64,000 nt of DNA, taken from positions 1-64,000 of the forward strand of contig NZ_JALKBD010000008.1 of the NCBI RefSeq assembly GCF_023015905.1, given 5' to 3'. The translations under genes were made by a program, and so were the position numbers. Within the stretch, counting starts at the first letter, position 1; each line of letters opens with the position of its first letter. Positions 47,923 through 57,800 of the stretch are shown here, piece by piece. The notes under the pieces are model-generated. The model searched no databases. It saw only the letters and a program-made list of their open reading frames with translations, and was not told the origin of the DNA. Source of the stretch: Arenibacter sp. F20364. GTDB taxonomy: Bacteria; Bacteroidota; Bacteroidia; Flavobacteriales; Flavobacteriaceae.

Positions 47923-49413
47923 ATGATCATTAAAAAAGTAATAAACCTTGTGGTGTGCCTTCTTCCCTTTTTGGTATTGGCACAAGAGAAGCAACCGAAT
48001 ATTGTATGGATTTTCTCCGATGACCATTCATACCAAACTATAGGTGCCTATGGAGGAAGATTGCAGGGCCTAAACCCCACCCCGAACATTGATCAATTGG
48101 CAACTGAAGGAATGCGTTTCGACAAGGCTTATGTAGAGAATTCTATTTGTGCACCTAGTAGAGCGGCGTTACTTACTGGGAAAATGAGCCATAAGCATAA
48201 GAAGTTCGACAATACCAAGAAATCGGTTTTTGATCATGATCAACAGCAATTCCAAAAAATACTTCAGAAAAATGGGTACCAGACGGCCATGATCGGAAAG
48301 ATTCATTTGCCAGGGAAAATGCAAGGTTTTGATTATTGGGAAGTGTTGCCCGGTCAAGGAAAATATTATCATCCTGATTTTATTACCGAAAATGGTGCAA
48401 CCAATTATGAAGGGGAATATGTTACCGATGTGATTACCGATCGTTCCCTAAACTGGCTAAAAAACGGAAGGGATAAGAATAAACCCTTTATGATGATGGT
48501 GCATCATAAGGCCCCGCACCGTAATTGGGATCCTGCGGAGCGTTACATGACAAAATATGAAGATATAGATATTCCTGAACCCGATAACCTTTTTGATAAT
48601 TATGATACCCGAGGTTCCGCGGCTCACAAACAGGAGATGGATATAGCAACGAGTATGAATTTGGATAGGGATCTTAAGGCTTCGGGCGAGATGTATGCCA
48701 ATGATTTAAGATTTAGAGATCGCTATGAGAAAATTGCCACAGGACAGCTCAAGGGGAAGGAGCTTACCAAGTGGAAATATCAAACCTATATGAAAGACTA
48801 CTTGCGCTGTATCTGGTCCGTAGATGAGAGTGTTGGGGAAATTGTCAAAGCCTTGAAAGAGCAGGGGCTGGATAAAAATACCATTGTGATCTACTCTTCT
48901 GATCAAGGCTTCTATATGGGTGAGCATGGATGGTTCGACAAGCGTTTTATGTATGAGGAATCGTTTCGCACGCCCTTGATCGTAAAATGGCCCGGTACAG
49001 TTAAAGCGGGAAGTGTAAATACCGATCTAGTTCAAAATATAGATTTTGCAGAAACTTTTTTGGATATGGCCAGAGCACCTATTCCCCATGATATGCAGGG
49101 CAAAAGCATTGTCCCACTGTTATTGGGAGAAACTCCCGATAATTGGCGAAAATCCTTGTATTACCATTACTACGAATACCCTGGTGCACATTCTGTACGC
49201 CGCCACGAAGGAATAGCCAATAAACGCTATAAACTCATACGTTTTTACGGAGAAGATGTTCCTGATGGGGAGGAATGGGAGTTCTACGATTTGGAGAACG
49301 ATCCTGCTGAAATGAACAATGTTTATGGGTCGATACTTTTGTCCAGTACCATTTCAGAATTGAAAAGTGAGTTGACCCGGTTGCGGGTACAGTACCAGGT
49401 TACAAAACAATAA
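47923..49413 (+). CDS. S1 sulfatase, S1_11-like
   Basis: This is a 496-residue sulfatase with signal peptide (1-20, ending LVLA). The metal motif is FSDDHSYQTIGAYG (D33/D34), with C76 in CAPSR as a canonical formylglycine site, IGKIHLPG, and SSDQGFYMGEHGWFDK. The DDHSYQ start and HGWFDKRFMYEESFR segment resemble N-acetylglucosamine-6-sulfatase-like S1_11 enzymes, which also act on O-6 sulfates of other sugars. 6-O-sulfated galactose is plausible in an agar/porphyran-type substrate. Subfamily is by eye. Confidence 0.83.
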   Translation: MIIKKVINLVVCLLPFLVLAQEKQPNIVWIFSDDHSYQTIGAYGGRLQGLNPTPNIDQLATEGMRFDKAYVENSICAPSRAALLTGKMSHKHKKFDNTKKSVFDHDQQQFQKILQKNGYQTAMIGKIHLPGKMQGFDYWEVLPGQGKYYHPDFITENGATNYEGEYVTDVITDRSLNWLKNGRDKNKPFMMMVHHKAPHRNWDPAERYMTKYEDIDIPEPDNLFDNYDTRGSAAHKQEMDIATSMNLDRDLKASGEMYANDLRFRDRYEKIATGQLKGKELTKWKYQTYMKDYLRCIWSVDESVGEIVKALKEQGLDKNTIVIYSSDQGFYMGEHGWFDKRFMYEESFRTPLIVKWPGTVKAGSVNTDLVQNIDFAETFLDMARAPIPHDMQGKSIVPLLLGETPDNWRKSLYYHYYEYPGAHSVRRHEGIANKRYKLIRFYGEDVPDGEEWEFYDLENDPAEMNNVYGSILLSSTISELKSELTRLRVQYQVTKQ

Positions 49414-49431
49414 TCATTTAAGTCTTAAATA

Positions 49432-51381
49432 ATGAATTTAAAATCTGCCATAATTTATCTATGCTTATTTCTTGTCTATAACGTGGTAGGACAAGAAAGT
49501 TTAAACGGGAAGATGGTCTATAAGCCTTATGTAAACCAATTGGGTTACAACCTAGGGGAATCCAAACGTTTTGTTTGCTATGGGGCCCAAGATGGGACAC
49601 CCTTTCAAATTGTTGATGACCAAAACTCTAAAATTGTTTTTGAAGGCCAAATGTTGAATCAAGAAGGGTGGTTCACGGAATTTGATCCAAAAGGGGATAG
49701 CCATGAATATCGCATAAAAGTCAAAGGTCATGGGGAGTCTGTTCCATTTTGGGTAGCGGACCATCTTTTGGAGACGGCATCCTCTAAATTGGCCTATGAT
49801 TTTTTTGTGGATGCAAGAGGTTTTTCCGATTTAAACAATTACCAAATGAGTGAGGTCTACGGAGGTGGACCAACGCGTGATGGAGGTGCCTATGGCCTTG
49901 AAACTATTTTTGAAATATTGCAATACGCCAGTAATCCTGCCCTCTTCGATAACTGGAAAACGGAATTGGGTGATAAAAAGGTGTCCGATTTAATTGAGCT
50001 TATCCTTTGGCACGCCGAATTTGCTTATAGGCATTTAGATTATAATGGTCCGGTAAAGAACCGTCATGGGTCCTTGGGGTATCAGGGACACCCCAGAATG
50101 ACCTACGATTATTGGAACACATTGGACCAATTAGCGGCTGTTTGTGCCGCTTATCACGCCTTCTTAAAACCATATTTACCAGAAGAAACCTATCAAAAAT
50201 ATAGGAAGGCCTGTTTGGATAATTGGGAAAAATATGACCGGCACAAAGTGGTACGGTTTTGGACCTACAGCACCAAATGGGTAGATCAAGGTTTTCAGGA
50301 ATTTAATGAAATGGGTAATGCATACGGACAGTCGGTTTTTCGAAATTTGTTTATGTATTGGTGTGAAAAAAATGAGAAGGACGGCTCACCAACTAAATTC
50401 TTGCAATGGGCCCAATCTGGAGCAGAAGACATTATTGCCAATTGGGATTTTAACAATCCACGCCATATGTGGTGGATCCGCAATGCAGAACACATTACTC
50501 CCCAAGCCCTAGCTTATTTTATGATATTGCTGCCCGATAAAGCTCCGTCAGCTTCCAAAGATAAATTGGAGGCTTGGGCACTTCATATGAAACAAAGGAC
50601 CAACAATTTTTGGAAATATCGCAAGCATAGTGAAACGGAATGGGCGCACCCAAAAACTAAGGAATTGGGTGGGGCTCCAGCCTTGGGAGGCTCAATGTTT
50701 GCAGTGGCCCACCTACTAAACGACCCTGAATTAAGGGCTATAGGATGGGCCCAGACCGATTTTGTTTTTGGGGTTAATCCGGTAGGGGCCCATTTAAGCA
50801 ACAAAAGTGAGGACAGACTTAGAATTAACGGTTATTGGAAAGGCGTAGAAAATGGTTGGCCCCAATCTCACCCCCACGGATATGGGGAGTTGGGTGAAGT
50901 TAGGGGGACTTTGGATGGTTCTCCCTTGGACTCACAGTTTCCAATAGCGGGAATAGTGGAAGTTGTAAAAGGAGAAAATGAAGGCCAGGTTTTTGGAAAG
51001 AATGCCTATGCCACTGAAGGTTGGGGAATTTCCAACCGTGGTTGGCAAGCAACCTTGACCTTTTCAACCTTAGGGAGTCACAGCTTATGGGTGTTGGATG
51101 CCCACGGCAAGGAGCAACTGGAGAAAGCAAAGCCCGGGGAAACAATAATGGTGCAACTCAAGGCTGCCCTAAATTTAAATCCCGATAAAATGGAAAAAGG
51201 TTGGATATTGATCAATGACGGAAATGGACCCCGAAAAATGGAAGTATTGGAAACCGAGGTCAATTCTGGAATCTTTACCGCAGCCTATAAAATTCCCAAA
51301 AATATATCCGTATCTTTTTTAGAACTATCTTACGGGTATTTAGGCTTCGAAAAATCGCTTAAATTGAATATATTTAACTGA
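49432..51381 (+). CDS. GH9-like (alpha/alpha)6 glycosidase, divergent
   Basis: This 649-residue secreted protein (signal about 1-20) has an N-terminal immunoglobulin-like domain (KPYVNQLGYNLGESKRF, about 29-110). An (alpha/alpha)6 barrel (about 115-560) and a short C-terminal beta tail follow. The NQLGY start and FVFGVNPVGAHLSNKS (444-458) are typical of GH9. The catalytic DAGD motif is missing: the matching place reads YGGGPTRDGGAYG with one Asp (D150), and the usual PHHR region reads HPHGYG (480-485). E529 in ATEGWG may be the acid. A standard cellulase role is therefore unlikely. Its place among galactan enzymes suggests another exo-activity. Confidence 0.65.
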   Translation: MNLKSAIIYLCLFLVYNVVGQESLNGKMVYKPYVNQLGYNLGESKRFVCYGAQDGTPFQIVDDQNSKIVFEGQMLNQEGWFTEFDPKGDSHEYRIKVKGHGESVPFWVADHLLETASSKLAYDFFVDARGFSDLNNYQMSEVYGGGPTRDGGAYGLETIFEILQYASNPALFDNWKTELGDKKVSDLIELILWHAEFAYRHLDYNGPVKNRHGSLGYQGHPRMTYDYWNTLDQLAAVCAAYHAFLKPYLPEETYQKYRKACLDNWEKYDRHKVVRFWTYSTKWVDQGFQEFNEMGNAYGQSVFRNLFMYWCEKNEKDGSPTKFLQWAQSGAEDIIANWDFNNPRHMWWIRNAEHITPQALAYFMILLPDKAPSASKDKLEAWALHMKQRTNNFWKYRKHSETEWAHPKTKELGGAPALGGSMFAVAHLLNDPELRAIGWAQTDFVFGVNPVGAHLSNKSEDRLRINGYWKGVENGWPQSHPHGYGELGEVRGTLDGSPLDSQFPIAGIVEVVKGENEGQVFGKNAYATEGWGISNRGWQATLTFSTLGSHSLWVLDAHGKEQLEKAKPGETIMVQLKAALNLNPDKMEKGWILINDGNGPRKMEVLETEVNSGIFTAAYKIPKNISVSFLELSYGYLGFEKSLKLNIFN

Positions 51382-51409
51382 ATCAAACTGAACCAATTCC
51401 ATCAATATT

Positions 51410-52555
51410 ATGAAACATACTTCCTGTTGCCCATTGTTTTTTATGCTGCTATTAATAACCATAGGGTGTAAAAACCAGCCTAAGAATACCGGTTCGGAGG
51501 GTCAACAACCAGTTCAAAAAGACGGCCTTAAACTCCTTGTAGGTACTTTTGCCGAGGGAGAGGAACAGGGCATCTATCAGGTCGACTTTAATACTGAAAC
51601 GGGAGAGCTGACCAATAGGCAACATGTGGTCAAAGAGAACAAGCCTGGATATTTATATCTCTCCAAAGACGGGGAAAGGGTCTATTCTTCAAACGGAACC
51701 AAGCCAGGGAGTGTTTCGGCATTCCAATGGAACGAAGATAAATCGGCCTTGGAGAGAGTGGCCAACCGGCCCAGTATAGGGGATGGCGCCTGTTATATTG
51801 CGTTGAACTCCAATGAAAACCTCCTTGCCGCTGCCAATTATGCCTCTGGCGGTATAGTCTTATATCCCGTAAACGAAAAGGGAGCTGTTTTGGATGCCCC
51901 ACAGGCGATACAACACACTGGCAATGGGCCTCATCCCAACCAAAACTCCGCACACGCCCACTGCGTAAAATTTTCGGATAATGGTGAATTTTTGTACGCT
52001 ATAGATTTGGGTATAGATCAGATTTTGACGTATCCAATTGATTCTGAAAATAAATTGGGCAAAGCCGAGGTGGGTCTACAATTGGATCCCGGCGACGGTC
52101 CAAGACATCTTATTTTCCATCCGTCAAAGAATATGGCATTTGTAATCAACGAACTTTCCAGTACGGTAGTTTCTGCCACCATAGACCCCGCTACTGGACA
52201 ATTTCAGCGGATTGATAAGCTAAGTACGCTTCCTACTGATTATGATGGAAAAAATGCCTGTGCGGACATTCATTTAAGTCCCAACGGAAAATTTCTCTAT
52301 GCCTCCAATAGGGGTCACAATAGTTTAGCTATTTATTCTGTTTCTGACAGTGGGCATCTCAAACTTGTGACAATTGAATCTGTTCAGGGAGATTGGCCGC
52401 GGAATTTCACTTTATCTCCAGACGGGAAATTTTTATTGGTGGCCAATCAAAAATCCAACAATATTACCGTGTTTAAAGTCGATCAACAAACTGGGCTTCT
52501 AGAGTTTACAGGAACTGAAATAAGCATTTCACAACCCGTGTGTTTAAAGTTTTAG
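51410..52555 (+). CDS. Lactonase, seven-bladed propeller (6-phosphogluconolactonase-like) lipoprotein
   Basis: This is a 381-residue lipoprotein (cysteine C20 in IGCKN) of the PF10282 lactonase family. The repeated blades include LLVGTFAEGEEQGIYQ, GPHPNQNSAHAHC, GDGPRHLIFHPS and YASNRGHNSLAIY, matching the family pattern. Cytosolic relatives open 6-phosphogluconolactone; this one is exported, so its substrate is an outside lactone. In the same operon as a secreted FAD oxidoreductase, it may open a sugar lactone made by that enzyme before uptake. Lactonase family is firm; the pathway is inference. Confidence 0.82.
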   Translation: MKHTSCCPLFFMLLLITIGCKNQPKNTGSEGQQPVQKDGLKLLVGTFAEGEEQGIYQVDFNTETGELTNRQHVVKENKPGYLYLSKDGERVYSSNGTKPGSVSAFQWNEDKSALERVANRPSIGDGACYIALNSNENLLAAANYASGGIVLYPVNEKGAVLDAPQAIQHTGNGPHPNQNSAHAHCVKFSDNGEFLYAIDLGIDQILTYPIDSENKLGKAEVGLQLDPGDGPRHLIFHPSKNMAFVINELSSTVVSATIDPATGQFQRIDKLSTLPTDYDGKNACADIHLSPNGKFLYASNRGHNSLAIYSVSDSGHLKLVTIESVQGDWPRNFTLSPDGKFLLVANQKSNNITVFKVDQQTGLLEFTGTEISISQPVCLKF

Positions 52556-52659
52556 GCAAAGGCCCAATGTAACAAACCATGCCAAGAAGAACATAGAATC
52601 CCTAAGATAACTTTACTCGATAATCGAGATTATAATGCACCTACGCTTGCTTGCCCGAA

Positions 52660-52697
52660 TCCATTCAGGCGGGCCTGACCGTTCCATTCAGGCGGGC
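52660..52697. repeat. 15-bp direct repeat, possible dispersed intergenic element
   Basis: TCCATTCAGGCGGGC occurs at 52660-52674 and 52683-52697. The first copy follows TTGCCCGAA, so GCCCG (52653-52657) can pair with CGGGC (52670-52674). The style recalls REP-like elements between Flavobacteriaceae genes. Only this locus can be seen here. Confidence 0.5.
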
Positions 52698-52729
52698 GTC
52701 GAAATGTTATTAGTAGTTTCCTTCTGATG

Positions 52730-52750
52730 CCTCAAGGGCTTGCCCTGAGG
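52730..52750. terminator. Strong hairpin without T-tract after PUL 2
   Basis: CCTCAAGGGC (52730-52739) pairs with GCCCTGAGG (52742-52750) around a TT turn, with one bulged A. No run of T follows on the + strand, so it may be a weak terminator, the 3' end stabiliser of PUL 2 mRNA, or part of the repeat element. Confidence 0.4.
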
Positions 52751-52911
52751 TAATTGATTAAAAGCGAATTGCCCCATTAAGTACATTAAATACTGCATAG
52801 AACGATGGGTTGCAAATCTTTTTTTAACGCGTAAATTTTACATTTAATAAAAATGTGTATATTTAGCTGCTAAATACTCAGCTAGCTAAAGTTAAATTTG
52901 CGTAATCTATA

Positions 52912-53517
52912 ATGGAGAAAGAGCTTATAAGTTCGGCCGATTTTCGCTTCCTTCAATTTAAGGAAGGTGATCGCCGTGCTTTTGAGTATTATTTTAAGGA
53001 ATACTACAATAGTATCGTTGGGTTTAGTATTCAATTTATAGGCGATCAGGATAAAGCTAGAAGTGTGGCTCAAGATGCCTTCATTAAACTTTGGGAGAAC
53101 AGGAAAAAAGTTCAAAAAACCAATGGAATTCAAGCCTTTTTGTACCGCTCGGTGAAAACTGATTGTTTAAATCTACTTAGACACAATAAGGTAGTACGCA
53201 AATATAAATCCAGGAAATTGCAGGAAAGGGAAAGCAATTTGCATGCTGAAATTTTGAATTCCATGAATTTTGATTCCGTTACCTTTTCGGAATTGGAAAG
53301 TCTTATTGAAAAATCAATAGCGGAATTACCGGACAAATGCAAACAGGTATTTGTAAAAAAGCGTTTTGAAAATAAGAAGAATAGAGAGATTGCCGAGGAA
53401 CTTGGTATTACTATTAAAGCGGTAGAGGCCAATATTACAAGAGCTACGAAATTCCTTAAATTACGACTTGTAAACTACGTTATCACTATTTTGATTTATA
53501 CTTTTTTGCGGTTTTAA
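52912..53517 (+). CDS. ECF-type RNA polymerase sigma factor (Bacteroidota expansion family)
   Basis: This is a 201-residue sigma factor. Region 2 is at about 18-85 (FKEYYNSIVGFSIQFIGDQDKARSV, then AFIKLWENR). Region 4 is at about 125-185 and carries the HTH NREIAEELGITIKAVEANI. A C-terminal hydrophobic stretch (LVNYVITILIYTFLRF) is a little unusual. A FecR-type anti-sigma gene follows 74 bp later, then an STN-domain SusC, the usual signal chain that turns on a PUL when its glycan binds outside. It probably drives the susC promoter at about 54730-54866. Confidence 0.92.
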   Translation: MEKELISSADFRFLQFKEGDRRAFEYYFKEYYNSIVGFSIQFIGDQDKARSVAQDAFIKLWENRKKVQKTNGIQAFLYRSVKTDCLNLLRHNKVVRKYKSRKLQERESNLHAEILNSMNFDSVTFSELESLIEKSIAELPDKCKQVFVKKRFENKKNREIAEELGITIKAVEANITRATKFLKLRLVNYVITILIYTFLRF

Positions 53518-53591
53518 CAAAAAAAATCAAAAATCAATGTAGGGTAAAGTACTTCTAAGGTGTACTTAATTGGAACACAAAATTCCAGTTA

Positions 53592-54725
53592 ATGGATCAT
53601 CAGTTAATTTCAAAGTATCTTTTAGGAAATGCCACAGAAGAGGAAGTAGAACGAATCTTCCAATGGATAGATGATTCTCCCGAGAATAAAAGAGTCTTTA
53701 TTCAATTTAAAAAGGCCTGGGCTTTGGGCGCCAAAAGTGATGAAGATGGCGAGAAAGCTTGGCGGGAATTGGACTCAAAACTGGGTGATAACAAGGGGAA
53801 GTCCGGGTTTACAGGACTTATAATGTATGCCGCTATCTTCGTACTTCTTGTTGGTACAGGGTATTTCTTTACACTTCAAAAATCAAATTCCAATCTACCG
53901 GTAATTGATAAAAACGCCATTACCTTGCAATTGGGCAACGGAAATATTCAGGTGATAACCGAGGATGGTGAACGTACCTTTTTGGACAAAAAAGGAAAAC
54001 TGGTAGGAAAACAGAAAGGAAATGTTTTGAATTATAAGAGTGTAGCAAGTGACCTTACTACATTGTCACTTATTTATAATGAATTGACCATACCCTACGG
54101 GAAAACTTTTCAGTTAGTGTTGTCGGACGGCACCACAATTCATCTTAACTCCGGTAGTTCCATAAAATATCCCGTAAAATTTATTGAAGGAACAAAGAGG
54201 GAAGTTTTCCTTAAGGGTGAGGCCTTTTTTGACGTTACTAAAGATCCGAACAATCCTTTTGTAGTTAATGTAAATGACTTAAACGTCAGGGTTCTGGGAA
54301 CTAAATTCAATGTTTCTTCATATCCTGAGGAGGAGAATATCAATACTGTGCTGGTTGAAGGGTCTGTTGCACTACATGGAAAAAATAAGGAGTTCAATTC
54401 TTCCAATACGGTTTTATTGGAGCCGGGAGAGAAAGGCGAATGGAACCAGGAATCTGAAAAAACATCCGTAACCAATGTGGATACAAAAATGTATACAAGT
54501 TGGGTGGAAGGAAGAATGGTCTTTAGGAACACCCCCTTTAAGATCATCAGAAAAAAATTGGAAAGGCACTATAATGTCTCCATTAAAAACAATAATGAAA
54601 TATTGGAAGACAAGACTTATAACGCGGTATTCGATGTAGAAAGCATAGAACAGGTATTGCAAACCTTAAACGAAATTTATTCCATTGAATACAAAATTGA
54701 TCAAAATGAAATAATCATCAACTAA
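53592..54725 (+). CDS. FecR-family anti-sigma factor
   Basis: This is a 377-residue inner-membrane protein. The N-terminal cytoplasmic part (1-70; EEVERIFQWIDDSPEN) would hold the sigma factor. One transmembrane helix (about 73-95) follows, then a periplasmic FecR domain (about 165-260, with LSDGTTIHLNSGSSIKYP and GEAFFDV). Last is a C-terminal DUF4974-type domain (about 300-377), which contacts the STN domain of the partner SusC. It releases the sigma factor when the transporter signals. Order sigma, anti-sigma, susC is the standard one. Confidence 0.93.
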   Translation: MDHQLISKYLLGNATEEEVERIFQWIDDSPENKRVFIQFKKAWALGAKSDEDGEKAWRELDSKLGDNKGKSGFTGLIMYAAIFVLLVGTGYFFTLQKSNSNLPVIDKNAITLQLGNGNIQVITEDGERTFLDKKGKLVGKQKGNVLNYKSVASDLTTLSLIYNELTIPYGKTFQLVLSDGTTIHLNSGSSIKYPVKFIEGTKREVFLKGEAFFDVTKDPNNPFVVNVNDLNVRVLGTKFNVSSYPEEENINTVLVEGSVALHGKNKEFNSSNTVLLEPGEKGEWNQESEKTSVTNVDTKMYTSWVEGRMVFRNTPFKIIRKKLERHYNVSIKNNNEILEDKTYNAVFDVESIEQVLQTLNEIYSIEYKIDQNEIIIN

Positions 54726-54788
54726 TCTTAACACCACTAAATATGAACTGAAACTTTCAAAACTAGGACAAACTCGACTAAAAAAAAA

Positions 54789-54815
54789 CCAGAAAATGCT
54801 TGCGACATTTTCTGG
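54789..54815. promoter_or_regulatory. Perfect 10-bp stem-loop before PUL 3 susC
   Basis: CCAGAAAATG (54789-54798) and CATTTTCTGG (54806-54815) form a perfect stem with a CTTGCGA loop. A run of A precedes it, so only on the - strand would it look like a terminator. On the + strand it lies in the leader between the anti-sigma gene and susC. It may block antisense reading or stabilise the susC leader. Confidence 0.6.
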
Positions 54816-54866
54816 CAAATTAAAGTGATTAAAATTTTTATTAACCACCAAACGTATTACTAAATT

Positions 54867-57800
54867 ATGAAAAAAATTAACAAACCGAGGAATCGTAATG
54901 GTTGTTCATGGCGATTCGATTTAAAGATGAAATTAACAACACTATTTTTATTGGTTGCACTATTTCAAGTTAATGCAAGTACCTATTCCCAAAACACTAA
55001 AATAGACTTGAATCTCAATAACGTTAAGGTGCATGAAGTTCTCAATAAGATTGAATCCCTAACGGAATTTAAATTCTTTGTGGACACGAAGGAAGTGGAT
55101 TTGGAAAGAACGGTTTCCATTAAGGTAAAAAGGGAAACAGTCTCGGAGATATTGAAGAAAGTATTTAGAGGAACCGATATTGTTTATAAGGTGTTGGACA
55201 AACAAATAGCCTTAAAACCAGGGGTAAAAGAAGAAGTTGATCAAAACAGTATCCAGAAGATAGGTATGCAACAACCTACTATTACTGGTACCGTTGTGGA
55301 TAATACCGGGACACCTTTGCCTGGGGCCAACATTGTGGAAAAAGGAACCACGAATGGGGTAACAGCCGATTTTGACGGTAATTTTTCTATGGAAGTTGCA
55401 GATCTCAACGCTATTGTTGTAGTTTCCTATATTGGATTTTCCACTTTGGAAGTACCGATTGGTGGTGAGACAAATCTGAACATTACTTTAGAGGAGAGTG
55501 CTGCAGGGTTGGATGAGGTAGTTGTTGTAGGTTATGGTGTCCAAAAGAAGATTAACGTAATTGGCTCCATATCCCAAGTGTCCTCCGAGGATATAGAAAA
55601 TAGGCCAGTAACACAGGCATCCCAAGCAATAACAGGACAGATGCCCGGAGTTACGGTAATCCAGAGGTCGGGAAGACCAGGACAGAGTGGAGGGGACATT
55701 AGTGTAAGAGGGGTTGGTTCCTTTGGTGCCACTCCAAATGCACTTGTTTTGATCGATGGAATTGCAGGTACCTTGAATGATATAAATCCAGACGATATTG
55801 CTTCGATCTCCGTTCTTAAGGATGCTTCCTCTGCAGCAATCTATGGAGCCAGATCTGCCAACGGGGTCATATTGATTACCACCAAAAGCGGAAGCAATAA
55901 AAAGTTTTCCGTTAGCTATAACAGTTATATTGGTGTCAATGAGGCCACGGAACTACCTGAATTTGCCAACTCTTGGGAATACGCGGAAATGTACAATATA
56001 GCTTCAGGAAGCAATAGTTTTAGTGCCGAGGACATTGAAAATTACAGGGCGCAAAACGATCCTGACAATTATCCGAATACCAGGTTCTTGGAAGATCTGT
56101 TTTCTAGAAGTGGAATACAGACCTCACATACCCTTACCATAAATGGGGGAGATGAAAGAAACAAATACTATGTTTCTGCAGGTATGCTGGACCAACAGGG
56201 CATTGTACCTAAAAATAGCTTTAATCGCTATAACTTTCGTATGAACCTAAATAACAAGTTAGGTGAAAAATTTGAACTTAACAGTAGATTTTTTGGCGCT
56301 TTGGAAGAACGAAAAGAGCCTCAGGCCACTGCGAATAAAGGAGGTGGATTTTTGGATCAACTTGTTCAAAATGCAGTGCGTTATCCAGCAACTTTTTTAG
56401 GTCAGGATTCTCAAGGAAATTACGGAATAGGACCTGAAAGTGGTGGGACTCCCGTAGCTTGGTTGGATTCCAAGTCATATTTAACCAATCCAACAACAAG
56501 GGTCGGGGTAAATGTGAAATTGGATTGGAAGCCTTCTGATGATTTGGTGTTTTCCGCGATCGGAGGGTATAATTTTACGCTTTATGAAGAGCGTTCGTAC
56601 TTAGCCTCCCAAAGATTAAACGAGGATGTATTTTTAGGGCAGTCGTACCTAAACCAACAGAGCAACAAAACTATTTTTAAGACCATGCAGTTTACCGGGG
56701 AGTACACCAAAGAGTTTGGGTCTCATGATTTTAGCTTGTTGGCAGGATATTCCTTTGAAAATGAGGAACTATCCCTTTTCAATGGTTATCGTCAAGATTT
56801 TGCGAGTAATGATTATACCGTCATGGATCTTGGTAGTGCCGAAAATCAGCAATCTGGAGGCTATGATGCGGAATGGGCCTTACAATCCTTTTTCTCCCGG
56901 TTAAAGTACAGTATTGACCAAAAATATCTTTTTGAGGCTACCATGCGTTATGATGGTTCATCGCGCTTTCCGGAAAATAATAAATACGCATTTTTTCCAT
57001 CCGCTGCCGTGGGATGGCGTGTATCCCAAGAATCGTTTATGGATGATGTTTCTTGGATATCCAATTTAAAAGTAAAGGCCTCTTGGGGTATATTAGGAAA
57101 TCAGAATATAGGTAACTATCCCTATCAAACGGTTTTGGCTTCCGGAAGGGACTATTCCTTGGGTGGAGGTCTTGCCACTGGGGCGGCCTATGCCAATTAC
57201 AAGGATGCCAATATAAAATGGGAGTCTACAGAAACCACGGATATAGGACTCGAAACCGGTTTTTTTGACGGGAAAGTAACTTTTAATGCCACCTATTTCA
57301 ATAGAAATACAACAGACGTGCTATTTAAGCCTTCTGCAAGTGTATCCTCGGTCTTGGGAGTTGGCATAAGTGAAACCAATACCGGAGAAGTTAAAAATAC
57401 CGGATGGGAATTTGACCTGGGCCATCGCGGAAAAGCTGGAGATTTTGGATATTCCATCAACACCAATTTTTCTATCATCAACAACGAGGTTATCACCTTG
57501 GGTCTAGGTAATGTAGAACAGCCCAATGGCTTTGTAGGTAATGGTTCCGACCTGTTTATTGGATACCCCATGCAGATGTACTACGGTTATAAGGCAGATG
57601 GGGTATTTTTAAATGATGGGGAAGTGGATAGCTGGCCAGATATGTCGGCGGTAAATCCTACAGCACAGGCCGGTGATTTTAGGTACAAGGATATCAGTGG
57701 CCCGGACGGAGTTCCGGACGGCAAGGTAGATCCAACATATGACCGCACCTACTTGGGAAGCCGTATACCAAAATATACTTTTGGCGCCAATCTAGGTATT

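Larger units (their letters stand above)
52556..52911 (+). other. 356-bp gene-free region between PUL 2 and PUL 3
   Basis: No gene is seen. It holds a small dyad CTCGA/TCGAG (52616-52628), a 15-bp direct repeat, a long hairpin (both listed), and an inverted repeat ACATTT/AAATGT (52840-52856) that may lie in the promoter of the sigma-factor gene. The middle is GC-rich compared with its flanks, as expected of an inserted intergenic repeat. Confidence 0.6.

Noticed and set aside
49432-51381. Ordinary cellulase (GH9).
   Set aside because: The DAGD motif is lost and the surrounding genes concern sulfated galactan, so a standard cellulase call is not supported.
52660-52697. CRISPR array.
   Set aside because: There are only two short copies of a direct repeat, with an 8-nt spacer and no cas gene nearby.
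54780-54815. Terminator for the sigma/anti-sigma genes.
   Set aside because: On the + strand no T-tract follows the stem; the A run before it would serve only the - strand, where no gene is seen.
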